DNA of 64,000 nt from Isoetes taiwanensis (GCA_021234155.1 JAJEKV010000124.1:1-64000); one strand, 5' to 3'. Positions 23,657-37,053 are shown, counted from the stretch's first letter. Made by a program: numbers and translations. The notes: a model not told the origin generated them from the letters alone.

Positions 23657-24608
23657 AGTTAGGAGTTAGCAGTTAGTAGTAAGCTAACGGCTAACGCCAA
23701 AATTACGTGTAACTAGTTAGCTACAAAGTTAATAACGTGTTATTTTTTTGCCAAAAAAAAATATATCAGATTTTAATAATTTGAAACATGATCTTGACTA
23801 ATCTGATCATGCTGATTCTAAATATGCAATCAGAATTTGAAAATACTTACTCTAACATGCTAAAAAATCAGAATATAACTCAAACCTTTTGATGCGAAAT
23901 ATGTCCTTGCTTTCATTATAGTCCTGCAATAAAAAACACATCTACTACTAGCATTCCTAATGCAAATTCCAGCATTCCTGCTACAAATTCCAGCCAATAA
24001 GTACCACAGTGAATAAGCACATAAGCAAATATAATCACTTTGTCTTGAACAAGTCATAGTTTTCTCACATTCATAACAAACTAGTATTGCAAAATTTAGA
24101 ATAGCATGAAGACAAATGTTCTTCTCCTCTCCAAACTAAAAAACATCAAAGTTCATCTTCCTGCATGACAGAATTGGAATATACAATGAGATGGTGCACA
24201 CAAAAATAAAGTCGACTCTAAATACGCAATACATTACCATGACATGCTTCACATAAGATCTCTGATACATCTCTGATAAATCTCTAAAACGAATTGATCT
24301 TACCTCTGTCTTCTGAAACCTAAAGGCTTTGACTCCAGAACCGATTTGGATGAAAGATTGTGGCTCCAGAACTCAACAAACCAAGACCAAAATGTATCAG
24401 GCAAAATTTTGAGGCAGTTAACAGCTCTTTTAGGTTAGGTTTTGTGCATATTTGGATTCGTCTCGGAAAAATAGGCAGAATGGTATTTTTTTTTTAAATT
24501 GACGTCTGTCATATTTTGGCCAAAAAATAACAGGTTAGTTTTTGTTAATTATTTTGATAACGGCTAACGAGTTACATTTTTTTGGATAACGCGTTATCTG
24601 CTAACTAT
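23656..24608. mobile_element. Non-autonomous TIR element (possibly hAT-like)
   Basis: The left end (TAGTTAGGAGTTAGCAG...) and the reverse complement of the right end (TAGTTAGCAGATAACG...) match imperfectly. Both ends have clustered GTTAG/CTAAC subterminal motifs around 23660-23740 and 24520-24608. The interior is AT-rich with no transposase. Its left end coincides with the right border of the segmental duplication. I found no clear target-site duplication. Confidence 0.6.
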
Positions 24609-24611
24609 GAA

Positions 24612-24965
24612 TATAAAGACCGAAGAGTGTCGGTGAAAGAGGACACCCTTGACGGACCCCAATTGTATTCTTGACTACTGCGTCCATGTCATGAGATAGT
24701 TTCATTAGGATCTTGCATATAATTGTGAAACTGCCCCTCTTATCTCTTCTGATACCCCTAACTATTGCATTCTTTCACCTAATGCTTTCCTCAGACGCCG
24801 TATCAAATGCCTTTGCAAAATGGATGAATGCCATATACAACGCTGAATTAGGAGCTTTCGCTTTCTCCACTAGAACCTCACATGGCCTATCTAAACTCAT
24901 GGCCATTTATTCACATCTCACATGTTATAGGGGCAGGCTGTCAGTCCTAGGCGGCTCTGCAATTT
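24612..24965 (-). mobile_element. LINE reverse transcriptase fragment, minus strand
   Basis: Read on the minus strand: YMAFIHFAKAFD (RT block with the first catalytic Asp region), then after about 45 residues VVKNTIGVRQGCPLSPT, the diagnostic LINE RT motif. The catalytic YADD block is missing, as the element ends at the TIR insertion at 24608. It may belong to the same minus-strand LINE as 22610-23124. Confidence 0.75.
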
Positions 24966-25018
24966 TACAATAGACACATTGTATGAGCTGCAAATGATGG
25001 CTAACACATTTTTTACAG

Positions 25019-25432
25019 GCTCCTTTAATTATAGGTGCTGATGGAATATGATCAGTTGTGCGTACCGAGCTCCTTGGTCCCATATCTATTCATGACAATG
25101 GGCGTGCAATATGGAGAGCAGTGATTGATAGCAGTCTTTGTACTCACGAAGTATGAACTGTTGTAACTACAAAGATATACCTTTACATGATATAAATGTC
25201 TTAATGGTGGGGGTATATTCAGGCACTGCAGACTGGTAATACAGTAGCAGTAGGGGATGGCCTTACCATGTTTTTGGTTAATGGAGTACGTGAAAAGTTA
25301 TATTGGTGCCTCAGTATCAGAGATGGACATGGTGGAACTGCTGCAAATATAAGGTCAAAAGATCCTCAATAGGCCAAGCAGAGGTTGTTAAATGCCTTCA
25401 AGGACTGGGAACTTGCAAGTCAAATAATTCAG
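25019..25432 (+). pseudogene. Two exons of an FAD-dependent monooxygenase, broken
   Basis: Exon 25019-25150 and exon 25223-25432 have good GT-AG borders and compatible phase. The first reads LIIGADGI then a TGA where W or H is usual, then SVVRTELLG and IWRAVI, resembling the GADGI..VR motif of the zeaxanthin-epoxidase-like FAD monooxygenases. The second contains TVAVGDGLTMFLVNG and LYWCLSI, with a TAG before AKQRLLNAFKDW. The two single stops and the absence of the N-terminal FAD-binding exons point to a gene fragment that no longer works. No further exons could be identified downstream with confidence. Confidence 0.65.
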
Positions 25433-28400
25433 GTCTCTTATTCCCCGCTAATTTATTTGGTTGAATCACCTAATGACAATTTAATCCGGTTGTCCACTAG
25501 GCTTGCCTCCATGATGTTATTTAAAGTGATCATTCGGATAATTTATGCAATGGGATTTTGCTGGAAATAGCCTTCGGACTTCCATGCAGGGTAATATTCT
25601 TGAAATGGCCTCCGTGACATGCATCTACCTTGCAGCTTTGTTGCTAGAGTGTGCATCTTTGGATCTCCGGGTTGCATTACCATCCTTTATGAGATCTAAC
25701 TAGGCTAGTATGTTTAGTCTTGGATTTTAAATCTTTCAAATTGCTTCAACGATGCATATACTAGTAGAGAGATGCTATAATCTACACTAGAGTCTTGTTT
25801 ATACTGTGAGACGTGTGACACAGTTGGATAAACTAGTTGCTTTACCTCGCAGGGACATGCTGTTGTAGATTACTAGATAGGTGAAGATAGTATTCTTTGT
25901 AACTTATAGAGGGTTTGGTATGAAATTAAGTTGTGTAGCTTGCTTGCACGCTGTTTAATGTGATGGTTTGATTTATTGCAGGGGAACAGTCTGGGAATGT
26001 TTGCATGGAGAGCTGGTGCTAGGATGTGCATATTATGGAACTTGCTTGCTTGCTAGCTACGGTAATGATTTGGAATTTATGGAGGTGATGTAGTTGAATA
26101 AACTAGGTGTTTTGTCTCCCACGGTCATGCATGTTTCTTGAGCTCAGACTTTTCTTCTGACATGCATTACTACATGGGCGAAGATATTGTTCTTTGTAAC
26201 TTATCCAGGGTTTGAGATCAAATTGAAATGCATCTAAGTTGGCAAATTTAGGGTGACTAGTTATTGTTGGACTCATTTTCCCTGTGGTCATGCATGTTAT
26301 TTGGGGATAGACTTTAGTTATTGGAGCCCCACATGGAGAGATGCTGCTGAGCATTGCATATTCTGCAACTTATGCCCCGTTACATCTAAAATAAATCTCT
26401 TTGGATCGTTACTTGCACTTGCATCACAAGAACAATATAATTCCGAATAATAAACCCTATACAACAACTAGATCTCCTAGCGGCGACCCACCTATTTACT
26501 CAATGATCGAATTTCTAGGATCATAAATAATTACCTTGGGTTTTCTAAGTATAATCGTGGAATTTTTATAGCCATGAATAGTGGAATTTTTACAGCCATG
26601 AATAGTCACCTTGGGTTATTTAATACTACTTTAAACAATAAACAACCTTCACTATAACCATGAATCATAAAAAACGTCTTAATGTACACTCTTTTGGCCC
26701 ACTTACATTTCTTCCTTCCTTCCTTCCATTTGCATCATGAAACTTGAAGAAACATTAATGATAGACAAACAACCACCCACCCCACTATTCTCACACATTA
26801 TTATAGATAGAACAAATATATTTAATAAACCATGAACTCTTCTCACATGGTCTCTTACCTGTGCATCAACCAATGGTGCTTGAATTCCATGGATAAATTT
26901 CATATAGAACTAATCGCAGCCCTTCCCACATCGACATGCAACAATCGTAACTAACATATCAACATGCAACAATTGTAACTACCACATCAACATGCAACAA
27001 CTATCACTTCATTCTAATGCACAAATTCTTACAACCTTCATAAAATCTAAGAAAATCTTACAAAATCTAAAAGAATGTAAGCGAACCTAAAGGTATCTCA
27101 TAAAATTTAAGAGAATCTAAGTCAATCTATGGGATTATACATAATATCTTGGAGAACCTAAGGGAATTCGGGGAAACCTTCATAGAATCTTGCTAAGTCT
27201 CATAAAATCACATAGAATTTTGGAGAATCTAGAGGCTTCTTGGGATAATTTTTGGAAATATAGGGTAATTCTACCCTATATGTCCAACTGCATCCTACTC
27301 CAACAACACCTCAACACCTAAGCAGAACTTAGTAATGCAAATGCGAACCATCACCTTCACAAAATGTGAATGTTTTAAAATAGCAATTTCGATTCAAACA
27401 CTCTATTGTCTACAACTACAACTTAAGCCACTTCACTCTCCGGCCATGGAGGGCAACCCTCCTTGCGCAGCACCTTGTTTAGAAACGTTGTTACCGCATT
27501 AAGAGACGTGATTACCTCGTTGGAAGAACAATAAACTGGCATGTTACAAGTCTTTTTCTTTTGAAACATCCAATCAAAATCTAGAATTAGAGATATTGGC
27601 AAAAAGAGACTTTTATGTGAATCATCCAATCAAAATCTAAATTGTGGAGATATTGACAGAAAGAGAATACTGGATTTGGAAAAAGGACGCCCCATTAGTA
27701 TTCTGGAATACACATTTCGTTACTCCTATTCTGCAGTAGCAAATGCGAAGATACTAGCGAAAAAAAAAATATTGGTTTATGAATAAGAGCACCTTGTTTG
27801 TATTCCAAAATACACATTCCATTACACATTATATTCCAATGTAGTTATATTTACACATTACATATTCAGATTTACACATCACATTTTGTTCCAATGCAGA
27901 GTTATTGACAAGTTAGATTTTAATATAGATAAAAATAGATACCGACATTTACATGTTACATTATATTTGAAATGTAGAGATACCAGGAAAATAGGAGAAA
28001 AAGAGATACTCGGATCACCCGATTTGTATTCTGGAATACACTTTTGTATTCTAAAATAGCTTCAGGTTTTGGCGGATCAGTCTCAGCAAGGGAATCTTGC
28101 TTTGCTGGGTCAATATTACTAACCTTTTTAATTAGAATCCATATATCTTTTATCGAACAGTGATCTGGTCGAGATAGTTTAAACAAAGACATAGAGCCAT
28201 GCCTGTTTATAAAGGGCCTTGCATTTTTTTACTGTTTGTACCACACTTGTTCTGATTGCAAGCTTTGAACCACATTTGTTCGCTTGCAAGCTCAACTGGT
28301 CAAACACTTGTTGCATGTTCTCCATACTCCACGGCATCATCACAGCATTGCAACACAGATCTTCTGGAAGGCAATATTCTCAAAGCAAGATACAGAGCTT

Positions 28401-28890
28401 CTGGAAGGTTCTATTAAACCAAGAGCTCATGGAAAGCGAAGTCATTTTGCAACATCTTCAGATATTTCATAAATATCAGATATCTACTCAGGTCATTGTT
28501 CAAGTTCTGGTTGGAAGGTTGAATATTTTCACTCAGCGTGTATCATCTCGTAGACAAACATTGAATTACTTGCATTTTATTTCCAAATTTTAACTTCTAG
28601 GCTATGTCCTCTTAGATTGTTCCTTATATGCTTGACATCCTTGACTCAATGACAATATTAGCATATTTACACATTAAAATAAGCACCACTTATTTTATTT
28701 CGTAACTTGCTTTCTTCATGGCTAAGGGCTAATTCTATTATTCCTGGCCAGGTTTTATTTTCTAGCATTAAAATCTATGGCAAGCTTTGCAAAATGCAAG
28801 CATCTCTAAATTTTGTTGAATTTCTATCTTAATGCAATTAAAGACATCACAGATAAGGGACAAATGACCACCACGTTTGGTATTCATGCA
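25433..28890. other. AT-rich intergenic region, no gene recognised
   Basis: Short frames on both strands, none with a recognisable domain. At 25560-26400 loosely repeated blocks recur (CATGCATG..TTGTTAGCTC-like phrases, 'AGATAGTATTCTTTGTAACTT' type at about 25880 and 26177), suggesting an old local duplication. 26930-27010 holds a short repeat of CAACATGCAACAA. 27060-27240 has many AATCTAAG/AATCTTAC variants. 27740-28060 contains further AT-rich repeats with ATTACACAT. Confidence 0.4.
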
Positions 28891-29570
28891 GACGAAATAG
28901 AGAAAATGCTCTGAGGAGATTGCATATTAACATCGATCCGAGCCATCGGATCGCCATTCTGGGAAAGGACGAGCTGCTATATAAGGCTATTTCCTCTTTC
29001 GCACCGGTTATCGGCGTCTTCTCACAGCAGCTCTTCTTCTATTCTCGGCGCTTCCTCTTCTCTCAGCAGTACCTTATTCTCTTTGAATTGTTTCCAGGCA
29101 GGGGAGGGGCTTCTTCCTGCCTGGTTTGGCCAATTTGGCGTTGCTTTCCTGCTGTCCTTTCCGGCCTTTAGCCTTCATCCTGTGACCTGCGTCCTCGATC
29201 CTAGTTTGTTAAGGAAGTCCTTTGGTATTCGGGCGCTTTGTTGGTTTCATGCGAGTCGCAGTGCAAGAATGTCGTCGATTCGCGTAGCGAATCGGCATTC
29301 TTGCTCAAGACGAGCATGCATGCATTGCATGCGTCGCCGTTCATCAGGTTGGGCGTTTGCTACTTATTGCAGAATTCTTCATCGACGTTTCATCGGCGCT
29401 TCCTCTTCTCTCAGCAGTACCTTATTCTCTTTGAACCCACCCTCCCCCCCTTCTTTGTTTATTATATTTTTTATCATGTTTTTCCACCCAGTGGGTGATG
29501 TTTTTTTTTCCACCCACTGGGTGATGCTATTCTTTGGTATGTTTCTCGTTTGTTGTTGGTGATGTGCAGG
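28891..29570 (+). promoter_or_regulatory. Promoter-like region with TATA box and repeated leader
   Basis: A TATATAAGG box at about 28978 is followed about 30 bases later by pyrimidine-rich leader sequence. A block of about 45 bases (CGGCGCTTCCTCTTCTCTCAGC...) occurs at about 29047 and again at about 29394. Between them is a hairpin at 29267-29300 (GATTCGC-GTA-GCGAATC core). Near 29486-29522 CACCCAGTGGGTG and CACCCACTGGGTG palindromes stand side by side. A long open frame (29083-29562) has no recognisable domain. This may be the 5' end of a non-coding transcript or of a mobile element. Confidence 0.4.
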
Positions 29571-29642
29571 TACAGGTTGGCGAGCGCCATCCATTTTGAC
29601 TTCTCCATGCGCGGGTTTTTGGGAGCGATTCTATGCCTTACG

Positions 29643-29742
29643 TTTGTCTAAGCCCCTTGCCGAAGGCTTATCACTAGGGTTTTTCCTCGAAAACCCGAAA
29701 GGGCGGGGTTTTTTAATCCCGGTGATAAGCTTTCGGCAGGTA
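29643..29742. other. Inverted repeat able to form a hairpin
   Basis: The left arm TGCCGAAGGCTTATCAC (about 29658) and the right arm GTGATAAGCTTTCGGCA (about 29721) are complementary with one mismatch. In the interior, short AGGG...CCC and AAAACCC...GGGTTTT runs can also pair. Candidate structured RNA or short foldback element; no mature small RNA can be predicted from sequence alone. Confidence 0.5.
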
Positions 29743-30700
29743 CATCAGCCACTCATCTATTAGCATTGTATTTGTTTTGGGGTCCAAATGATATAATTGG
29801 ATTTCCCCTTTATTTTTCGTGGGTAGTTCGCATGTGTGCGGCTATCCACTGTCCACCATTGTAGAAAATCTGCTGAGATGAATGAGAAGCCTATCTATCT
29901 TGTGTCTCTTGCGAGTCCTTTCCCAGAATTACGTTCTACTTGTGAAGCAAGTTTGAAGAGATTAGGTGTGGATTATATTGGCCTGTATTATCAGCATTGA
30001 CTTAGACTCTAAAATTAAAGAAACAATATGATTATCTTACCTTTGTGATGTCTTATATTACATGCACATTTTTTCTCATATTCCTTCATCATTTCTATAG
30101 GTATTTGGTCCATAGTATTGCTTGATTGCAACTTGGAACGAGACAGAAAATTACAAATTTAACCCTTCTATCGTATATTCATAATAACCTGGTGACAGAA
30201 AAATACATGTAGTTAAAATAGTGTATACTAAATCATGATCACCATTGACCCCCTAAAATTGCCCGTTTCAAGTGATTTATATGTCGACCCAATGTTAACC
30301 TTTTCTTGGGGAGGGGGGGGCTAAAATAGCATATATTAAATTGTAATCACCATGATTTTTTGGACTCTACCTCTAAAACGACCATTTCAAGTAGTTAATA
30401 TGCTTTTTAAAAGGAAATCTTCAAACGAGAGTGATGCAACACTCCCCTTTAATATGCAACCTTGTTAGATCTTTCGCTCACCAAATGCTGCTACAAGTGC
30501 TGCGAACCCTCGGGGCCCTCTTGCTGAGGCACCAGCCGCTCCAGCCCATGACCATGGCCGTTACAAGCGCATGCCTTGCTCCAGCTACCTCATCTGTCAC
30601 TACTCGCATGCCGCATGCTGTTTCCACCTCTATCCCCCCCCAGACCAACCTCCCAACCAGAAGCGCGGCTCCTATTGACAAATAGGAATTGTGCCTCCGC
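29743..30700. other. No gene recognised
   Basis: AT-rich sequence with no supported coding region. A near duplicate of about 60 bases occurs twice (about 30205-30290 and 30325-30400, both with TAAAATAG.(T/C)ATA and ATTTCAAGT). The 30431-30685 frame is rich in Ala, Leu and Pro and may belong to the leader of the following LINE fragment. Confidence 0.4.
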
Positions 30701-31156
30701 ATGGCCTCTTGGAATTGTCGGGGCTCTTATGGCAAAAGGGGAATAGTCCCAACTCGGTTGCCACTGATATGGACCTTATATGCCTCATGAAACCTGGGAG
30801 CATGCAGGACACCTGCTACTTGACTTACCTGGCTACCAGTGCTACTTCGTCTTCAATGAGTGCACCGAAAAGTGGGGGCTTGGCTGGGGCACCTGGCACA
30901 ATCAGTCTCCCTATGCAAGGTAGACAAGCACAACTGGTACCTGTGGGTCGTGCAGAACTGCAGCGGCAACCCTCTCGTTGTGGCGGCATTCTACTTCCCA
31001 CATTATGAGAGCAACTTCTATCGTACCCACTCGGACATGGATAGGCTAGACCCCTATGTCGATCTATATGGGCTATCAGAGTTTACAACAGATGCCTTAG
31101 CCTACATTTCAGGATGGGAAGCAAGAAGATTTGAACCCCCCACAAACTTAGATTAG
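30701..31156 (+). mobile_element. LINE endonuclease fragment
   Basis: ATG at 30701 begins MASWNCRGS, matching the WN.RG start of LINE ORF2 endonucleases. After a frameshift near 30850, the frame at 30860-31156 holds WYLWVVQN...VVAAFYFPH, the strand that precedes the catalytic region. The fragment ends near 31150 without reaching the GDFN-type motif. Confidence 0.65.
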
Positions 31157-34100
31157 TTTCAAATCCCATAGAAATGAAGAAACAAACAATGAAACCACGC
31201 AACAACATAGCAAATAAGAGGTCATTTCATCTCATATAAAAAACAACACCTGTCCAATTTCTAAAAAACTACAATTCGTTATTCACCAAGGAACTGCCTG
31301 GATACATTATCCAAGTCATCCACATTCTTAGTGTAGCTTCTGACATATGAAAAAAGAGGTAAATCTGGGCAATCCCAATTTAGGAGAATCTAAGCTTCTT
31401 GCGACTACTAATAAGAGAATTCTCAAATACAAACTCTTCCTCTGAGCGTCTATTGTTCAGATTGAGAGGCTTCATTTGTTAAGATTAAACATAGAATTTA
31501 AAAAATAAACATCATCATTTTTGTCAGCGAAACAGGTTGAAAGATTAGCTCAGAAACAGATATTTTGTAAGGCAAATACATAGCAGAAGTTTGAAGCAAA
31601 GATAGTTATTCAAGAACCTGGAGACACAAAGCTTGATGGATCAGACGCAGGAAAACGAGCGAATTACAGGCAAGCCTTGAAGAAATATTGCCAGAAAGAC
31701 CCATCAAACCTTGCTCAAAACGAGCATTATACAAGTTCGGCATAACTGTGATGAATTTCTGCTCCACTATGCTGACCGCATCGGATATGTTCACTAGATG
31801 TTGATAAAACCTAGCTTTTCAACAAAGAAACTATGCAAAAAAAAGAAAAAACGAGAAAAAAACCCCAGAACTTTTGGGGTTCTCAAACCTAATTTCCACT
31901 ACTCTTTTCAATACTTGCCAAAACCTTATTGTATCTCCGTTCCTTTCACAATTTTCACTACTTATATAAGGCAATATGTTTTCTGTTCGCACAAAATCAG
32001 AAACTAATATTTTTGGGCTGAGAGCAACCTAAGCACATGACACCTACATTTTTCTCTCCATTTCTAAAACCTTAAAAAATGAAATGTTGGATGGTCGACA
32101 CGATTCCGTCCAATCTTGGAGATCTCTCACGGTGGCTTTCTTGCTTTGCAAGCAATCCCTGGCTATTTGCATGTTTGGCTATAGCCAGAAGCCCTTCTCA
32201 ACCCAGGATATTCCACTTCTGGTAGATAAACAGGGTATTCCATTTCAGCTGAGATATCTGGGGCTTTTGCTTTTGCGCTTGAGCGTCTACAGAAGACAGG
32301 TATGTTCTCTAACTGTAGCTCGCTATTTCCTTTCCTTTATTCAAATGGATGATATTGAGTTTTATGCTTCCAAGCTTCAAAAAATCGCTTCCAAACAGGG
32401 TTCTTCAAGCGTTCAGGGTTATCTTAGGCTGTCTTCTCACAAGCGATGCTAAACAATGCCATGGTGGCAGGCACTCTAGGTTATTCTGGGTTCTTCTTTA
32501 GCTCGCGCTTCTGCCATCATAGACATCTAGCCATAGAATTCAAGCCCTTTCCTGGCCTCTGCCATAGCCAGAAGCTCTAAGTAGCAAGTGCTTTCTAAAC
32601 TATTTTTCTGAGTGTGTTGTGGATCAGATTTAATGTTTCCAGAGCAGGAAGAAGCAAGACGGTCGGCTTTAGGTCTCTTATAGAAAATGCGGCATCTCCA
32701 TGTTTCTGAAGGCAACATCTTGATATCACAAACTAGCCGGTAACAAGAGTCTTTTATGCTGCTTCTCCTTGCATTTTGCATCCCCTTTTTCTAATGACAT
32801 TCATTCTGACAGGCTTTGTATTTTTAAAGAGCAAAGTGGGTATCAAATGATCCTGGAAGAAAGAGTTCGAACACTTTTAGCGAGGTATTTAACCTCTTCT
32901 TAGTTCCTTGAGATCTTGCATCCTTTGACGGGAGTTGCAGAGTTCTTTTCTCTGATTTGGCCGCAAAAAGAGTAAGGAGAAAGAGCTTTTCCATGTTGTC
33001 TGAGTTTGTGTGTGTTGGAGCTAATTATGTTCCAGTCTGGATATTTTTGCAGAGCTGGCAGACCAGAGCTTCAAGCTTCACTCTCAACACTGTGATTTCA
33101 TGTGTGGTTTCAAAGAGGTGTATTGAATGATCCATAAGAAGTGATTCAATATCTGATGATGACCGTGTCAGGTAGCAAAAACATATATCATTTGGGAGAT
33201 TTCTAAATGTAAGACTTAATAATTCTCTTTGCAAAGCCCTTCTGTCAAGTTCATCTGTTCCAAACATATACTTTCCCAAAGCTATGTATATTTGATGCAA
33301 GTTGTTTTGTAAGCGTTTTAGCATTGTTTGAGTTTCTTAAGTTGTTGCAATCTTTAAGAATTATACGTTTTCCTGAACTAGACTGTTGTTTTGCAGGTAG
33401 CCTGCCATGTGCATAAGAAATATGGAGAAGAAACGTGGCTCCAAAAAAAAGGATCATTTCTGCTTGCAAGATCGAGTGGAGCCAAAGATGGTTTATGCGC
33501 TTGTTTATCGCCTACTGAGGCACTGGTTAGATGTGCACGAATATTTGAGGAAGCAAACAGAACGACATCGGAGCTTCAGCTTAGATGCACTTAGAAGCAT
33601 AGTGTATGAAATGCTTGAATGTGATAAAAAGGTGTTAAATTAATTTGATATTCAGCGCCAAAACAAATGTTTATAGCAGGATGACAATAAGATAGAACTT
33701 GTGAACATCAGTATTCATGTATTTTCGATAGTTGCCAAAATGCCCTAGCATCCAGCAGTGGACATGAAGAGAATTACATCGTTGTGCCCCTTCAGAATCA
33801 ATTCTTTTGAAGTGAAACACCATTTAGTCTATTATATACAAGAACATGAAGGCTCTTGAACTCAGAAACTCTGGTATTGCTCCTGTGGCACACATTTTGT
33901 TTATAAAGCACCTACCAATTGAAATAAGAGCAGTTAATCTCAAAATTGTTTTTGAATGGTCTTGAAAATTGTCTATTACTTGAATAATTTGAGGAATTTA
34001 AGCCCATGCAAGCGAAGAAAGAATTGAACTGCAAGCTTAACAGAGCCTTCATTCGAACATCTAAATCATCTCCAAGGTAAAGTGCAGAGCCAGAATCCAT

Positions 34101-37053
34101 CTTTGTAGTGCAAACATTACTTAGTTTGATCTCAAAAAATGCGATTTCAAAGAAAAATTTGTAACTTATTCACCTTGGTAGAATAGTAGGGATGTTGCAC
34201 GTTAGGCCATTTGTTATGGGCAACAGTCCCACATGTTATTGAATTATCTATCATATGTTCCGAATAAGGTTATGAGTGCATACAAAAGACTGGGAAAGAA
34301 TGTTCGCGGCGGCCAAGAAGGCTGGGAAAGAATGTTCGCAGCGGCCTTGGCCGCCACGATAAGTTTCTTGTAGAACATAATGAATGTGCTTCCACAATTA
34401 TGGAACATAATGAATGGGACTCTTGCAGCCTCTAACTCACCAGACATATTTGTTTTAGAACTATATGATTTAGTTATACAAAAAACTTATCGCGGTGGAC
34501 GTTTCTCTTCCCCAACTCGTCTATACATGCTAGAACATGCAGAATTTGAACCTGCATTTTGTTGCCTTGTGTTTAGTGCCTACACGATAGAAGAATATTG
34601 ACCATAACGACTCGTTACGAAAGATGTTTTGCATTAAATCAAAAGAATCTAAGTTCCGAACATACAAAAATTGAGCTGTATTTGAGCATGGGGAATTCTA
34701 ATCTCTGTAGTTTAAGGAGCCCTATAAATACTGCTCCATGGATAGATCTAAACTTAAGTCTTTAGGCCACGTTCGACCCTTAAAAATCTGGCCATTCCAA
34801 AAAAATTTCGACCTTAAAAATCCGGCCATTCCAAAAAATTTCCGATAGCCAAAAAATATTCTCGGCGTTTAATGGTTAGGGCAAATTCGAATTTCGAACC
34901 CTGATTCTAACAAACAATTTCTGCAAGTCTCTAATTACAACTATTCAAATGCAAAACACAAGTATTTCACGGTCATACGGAAAAGAGGTGACGAAGAAGC
35001 TATTGACATAATTATTAAAACAGCGAAGAGCGAAACGTTTCTCAGTAGAGGCAGTGTCATGACATGCCACAACCAAATGTCTAACTCACAAAACTGAAGG
35101 TCACAATTAAGATGATCGTTATTATTTGTTTAATAACATGCAAGTTAATAACATGCAGTAAACAAAGTAGGATAAAAGGATGGAAGCTAAATATGTCAGG
35201 AATACAGGCAATATATTATTATACCACATTTCTCAATCCTTTTTCCCTGCAACTAGAGCAATAAAAGCATTTCTGCATTTGTCGGCTTTTAATGCTGTAG
35301 AATGCATTTCTCTTTCATGCTGGATTGCAATTCTGTAGTAGCGGGAACTGGCACGTTGGAAATATGTTCTTGGGATTTTTCAATCAATTTCAATTTGGAA
35401 TATGGAGCCAATGTGATGGATTTGGGCAAACTCTTATTTTTCATCAATAGGACGGATCTGTTAGCCCTGAAGACATATGAAAATTTTCTTTCAGTGGGTA
35501 AACTCTGTGCATAGAGTCATCCGTGTTTTCGGTTCTTTCTTTTTCCTAGATTCGAGAATTTGGTGCATTTTTTAACCATTCTCTTTAAAATTCTTCGCTC
35601 TTTGCAGATCTCAAACTTATCAGAAATCCACCCAGTTTCTGAAGACCCGGCAGTAATTCGTGTGTCAGATATATCAAATATGCAAGTAGATTGTTTAAGT
35701 AGATTGTTTGCTGTCAAGTCTTTTGGGTTTCGTATATAATCAGAGAAAAATCCTCTGTTCTCTCCGAGACCCTCTTTTTTTACCTCTATTCCTCCAATCT
35801 TCTTGAACCTCTGTTTCCCAGTTTTAGTCCTTGTGCTTACATTCCCAAATTCGAGCTCAAAGTTGCACCTCTTCTTCTAGCATCCTATTGCCGGAGCTTT
35901 TGCCACCTGTTCCTGGAAAAACTCTTTCCTACAGCAAAGTTTTCACATCTCTTCTTGGTAGAAAATCTTGCGCAGGGCAAGAACTTTTCACAGGGCGCAT
36001 TCAAAAGGCTTTCAAAAAGTATGATATTTATCACCAGAGCAAAGAAGATAAGCTGTATGCAAGCATATTTCGGCCCTAAAGCTTGGAGCTATGGCATGTA
36101 GTTGGCTTTGTCGGACTGAGCTATTGATTCCTGTGCTAGTTAACACACGAAACTAGGTTCTAAACTGAAGCTTTAAATTAGGCTCAGCATAACGTTTACC
36201 TTGTTTGGGCAGGGACTGAGATGCTCCGGATAGTTTTAAGCCACAGAGCTTGGAATCATCTTCGTCACTGTATCTTGCTTCTGGAAGGGCAAGGAAAGTA
36301 AAAATGCATCTGGATAGCTCTTATAATCCCTCTGTAATGCTCGATTTCAAGCAAGCTCGACATCGATTCTACGAATCAGAGAGCTTTCCATGAAACAAAT
36401 GGCACATGGGTTGATGATTAAAATATTATCCTGGCTCTGTTCCAGTAGATAATCTGTCCATCCACTGCATGCAGAACTCAGTCAACAGGTCGAATGAAAG
36501 GAAAGAACCACAGACGGAAGATAGTAGCTTGTGACATCGAAGGTCCAAAATCTTAAGCACTGGGCCTGTGCAGATCAATCTGGGCAAAACGCTTTCTGCC
36601 TCCCTGATATGAACCAAGCTTCCAGCTCTTAAATTCGGTCTCCCAGCTCTTAGAATCGATCACAGCTCCTAGCCCCCATCTTTGCTACAGGGATCTTGAT
36701 GTACAGAGACATGGCTAAGCAGAGCGCGAGCCTTAGCAATATGTTCGAACGAGGCAAAAAGCTTCAGCACACATTGTCTAAAGAAGAAATCTAGAGTTGG
36801 CAGGCAAATCCGGCGACAATGGCTCTAATCCGCTTCGTTTTCCTAGATACAGAGCATGCTGGTCGGGCTGCAGAGCAAGAAAGGGATGAAGTGCAAATGA
36901 AAAGTGAAACACAACACGTGTCTCTCCCAGGTTTTTTTGCATCAAACAAAATAGAATAGGAACATGCTTTATATATAGGTGAATAAGAAAGAAAATAATA
37001 AATTTCACTTTCAGGACCAAAAGCAAAACACAACTCAAGAATAAAAGATTATA
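31157..37053. other. Long region without a recognised gene
   Basis: About 5.9 kb with only short frames (up to 122 residues), none with a domain I know. Local features: A-rich tract at 31840-31860; a doubled stretch at about 34290-34345 (GGGAAAGAATGTTCGC twice) beside GC-rich GGCCTTGGCC palindrome; an approximately 40-base repeat at 34770-34840 (CCTTAAAAATC(T/C)GGCCATTCC); CT-rich sequence at 35750-35830. The composition is even, with many splice-like sites, so non-coding RNA or very diverged genes cannot be excluded. Confidence 0.4.
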
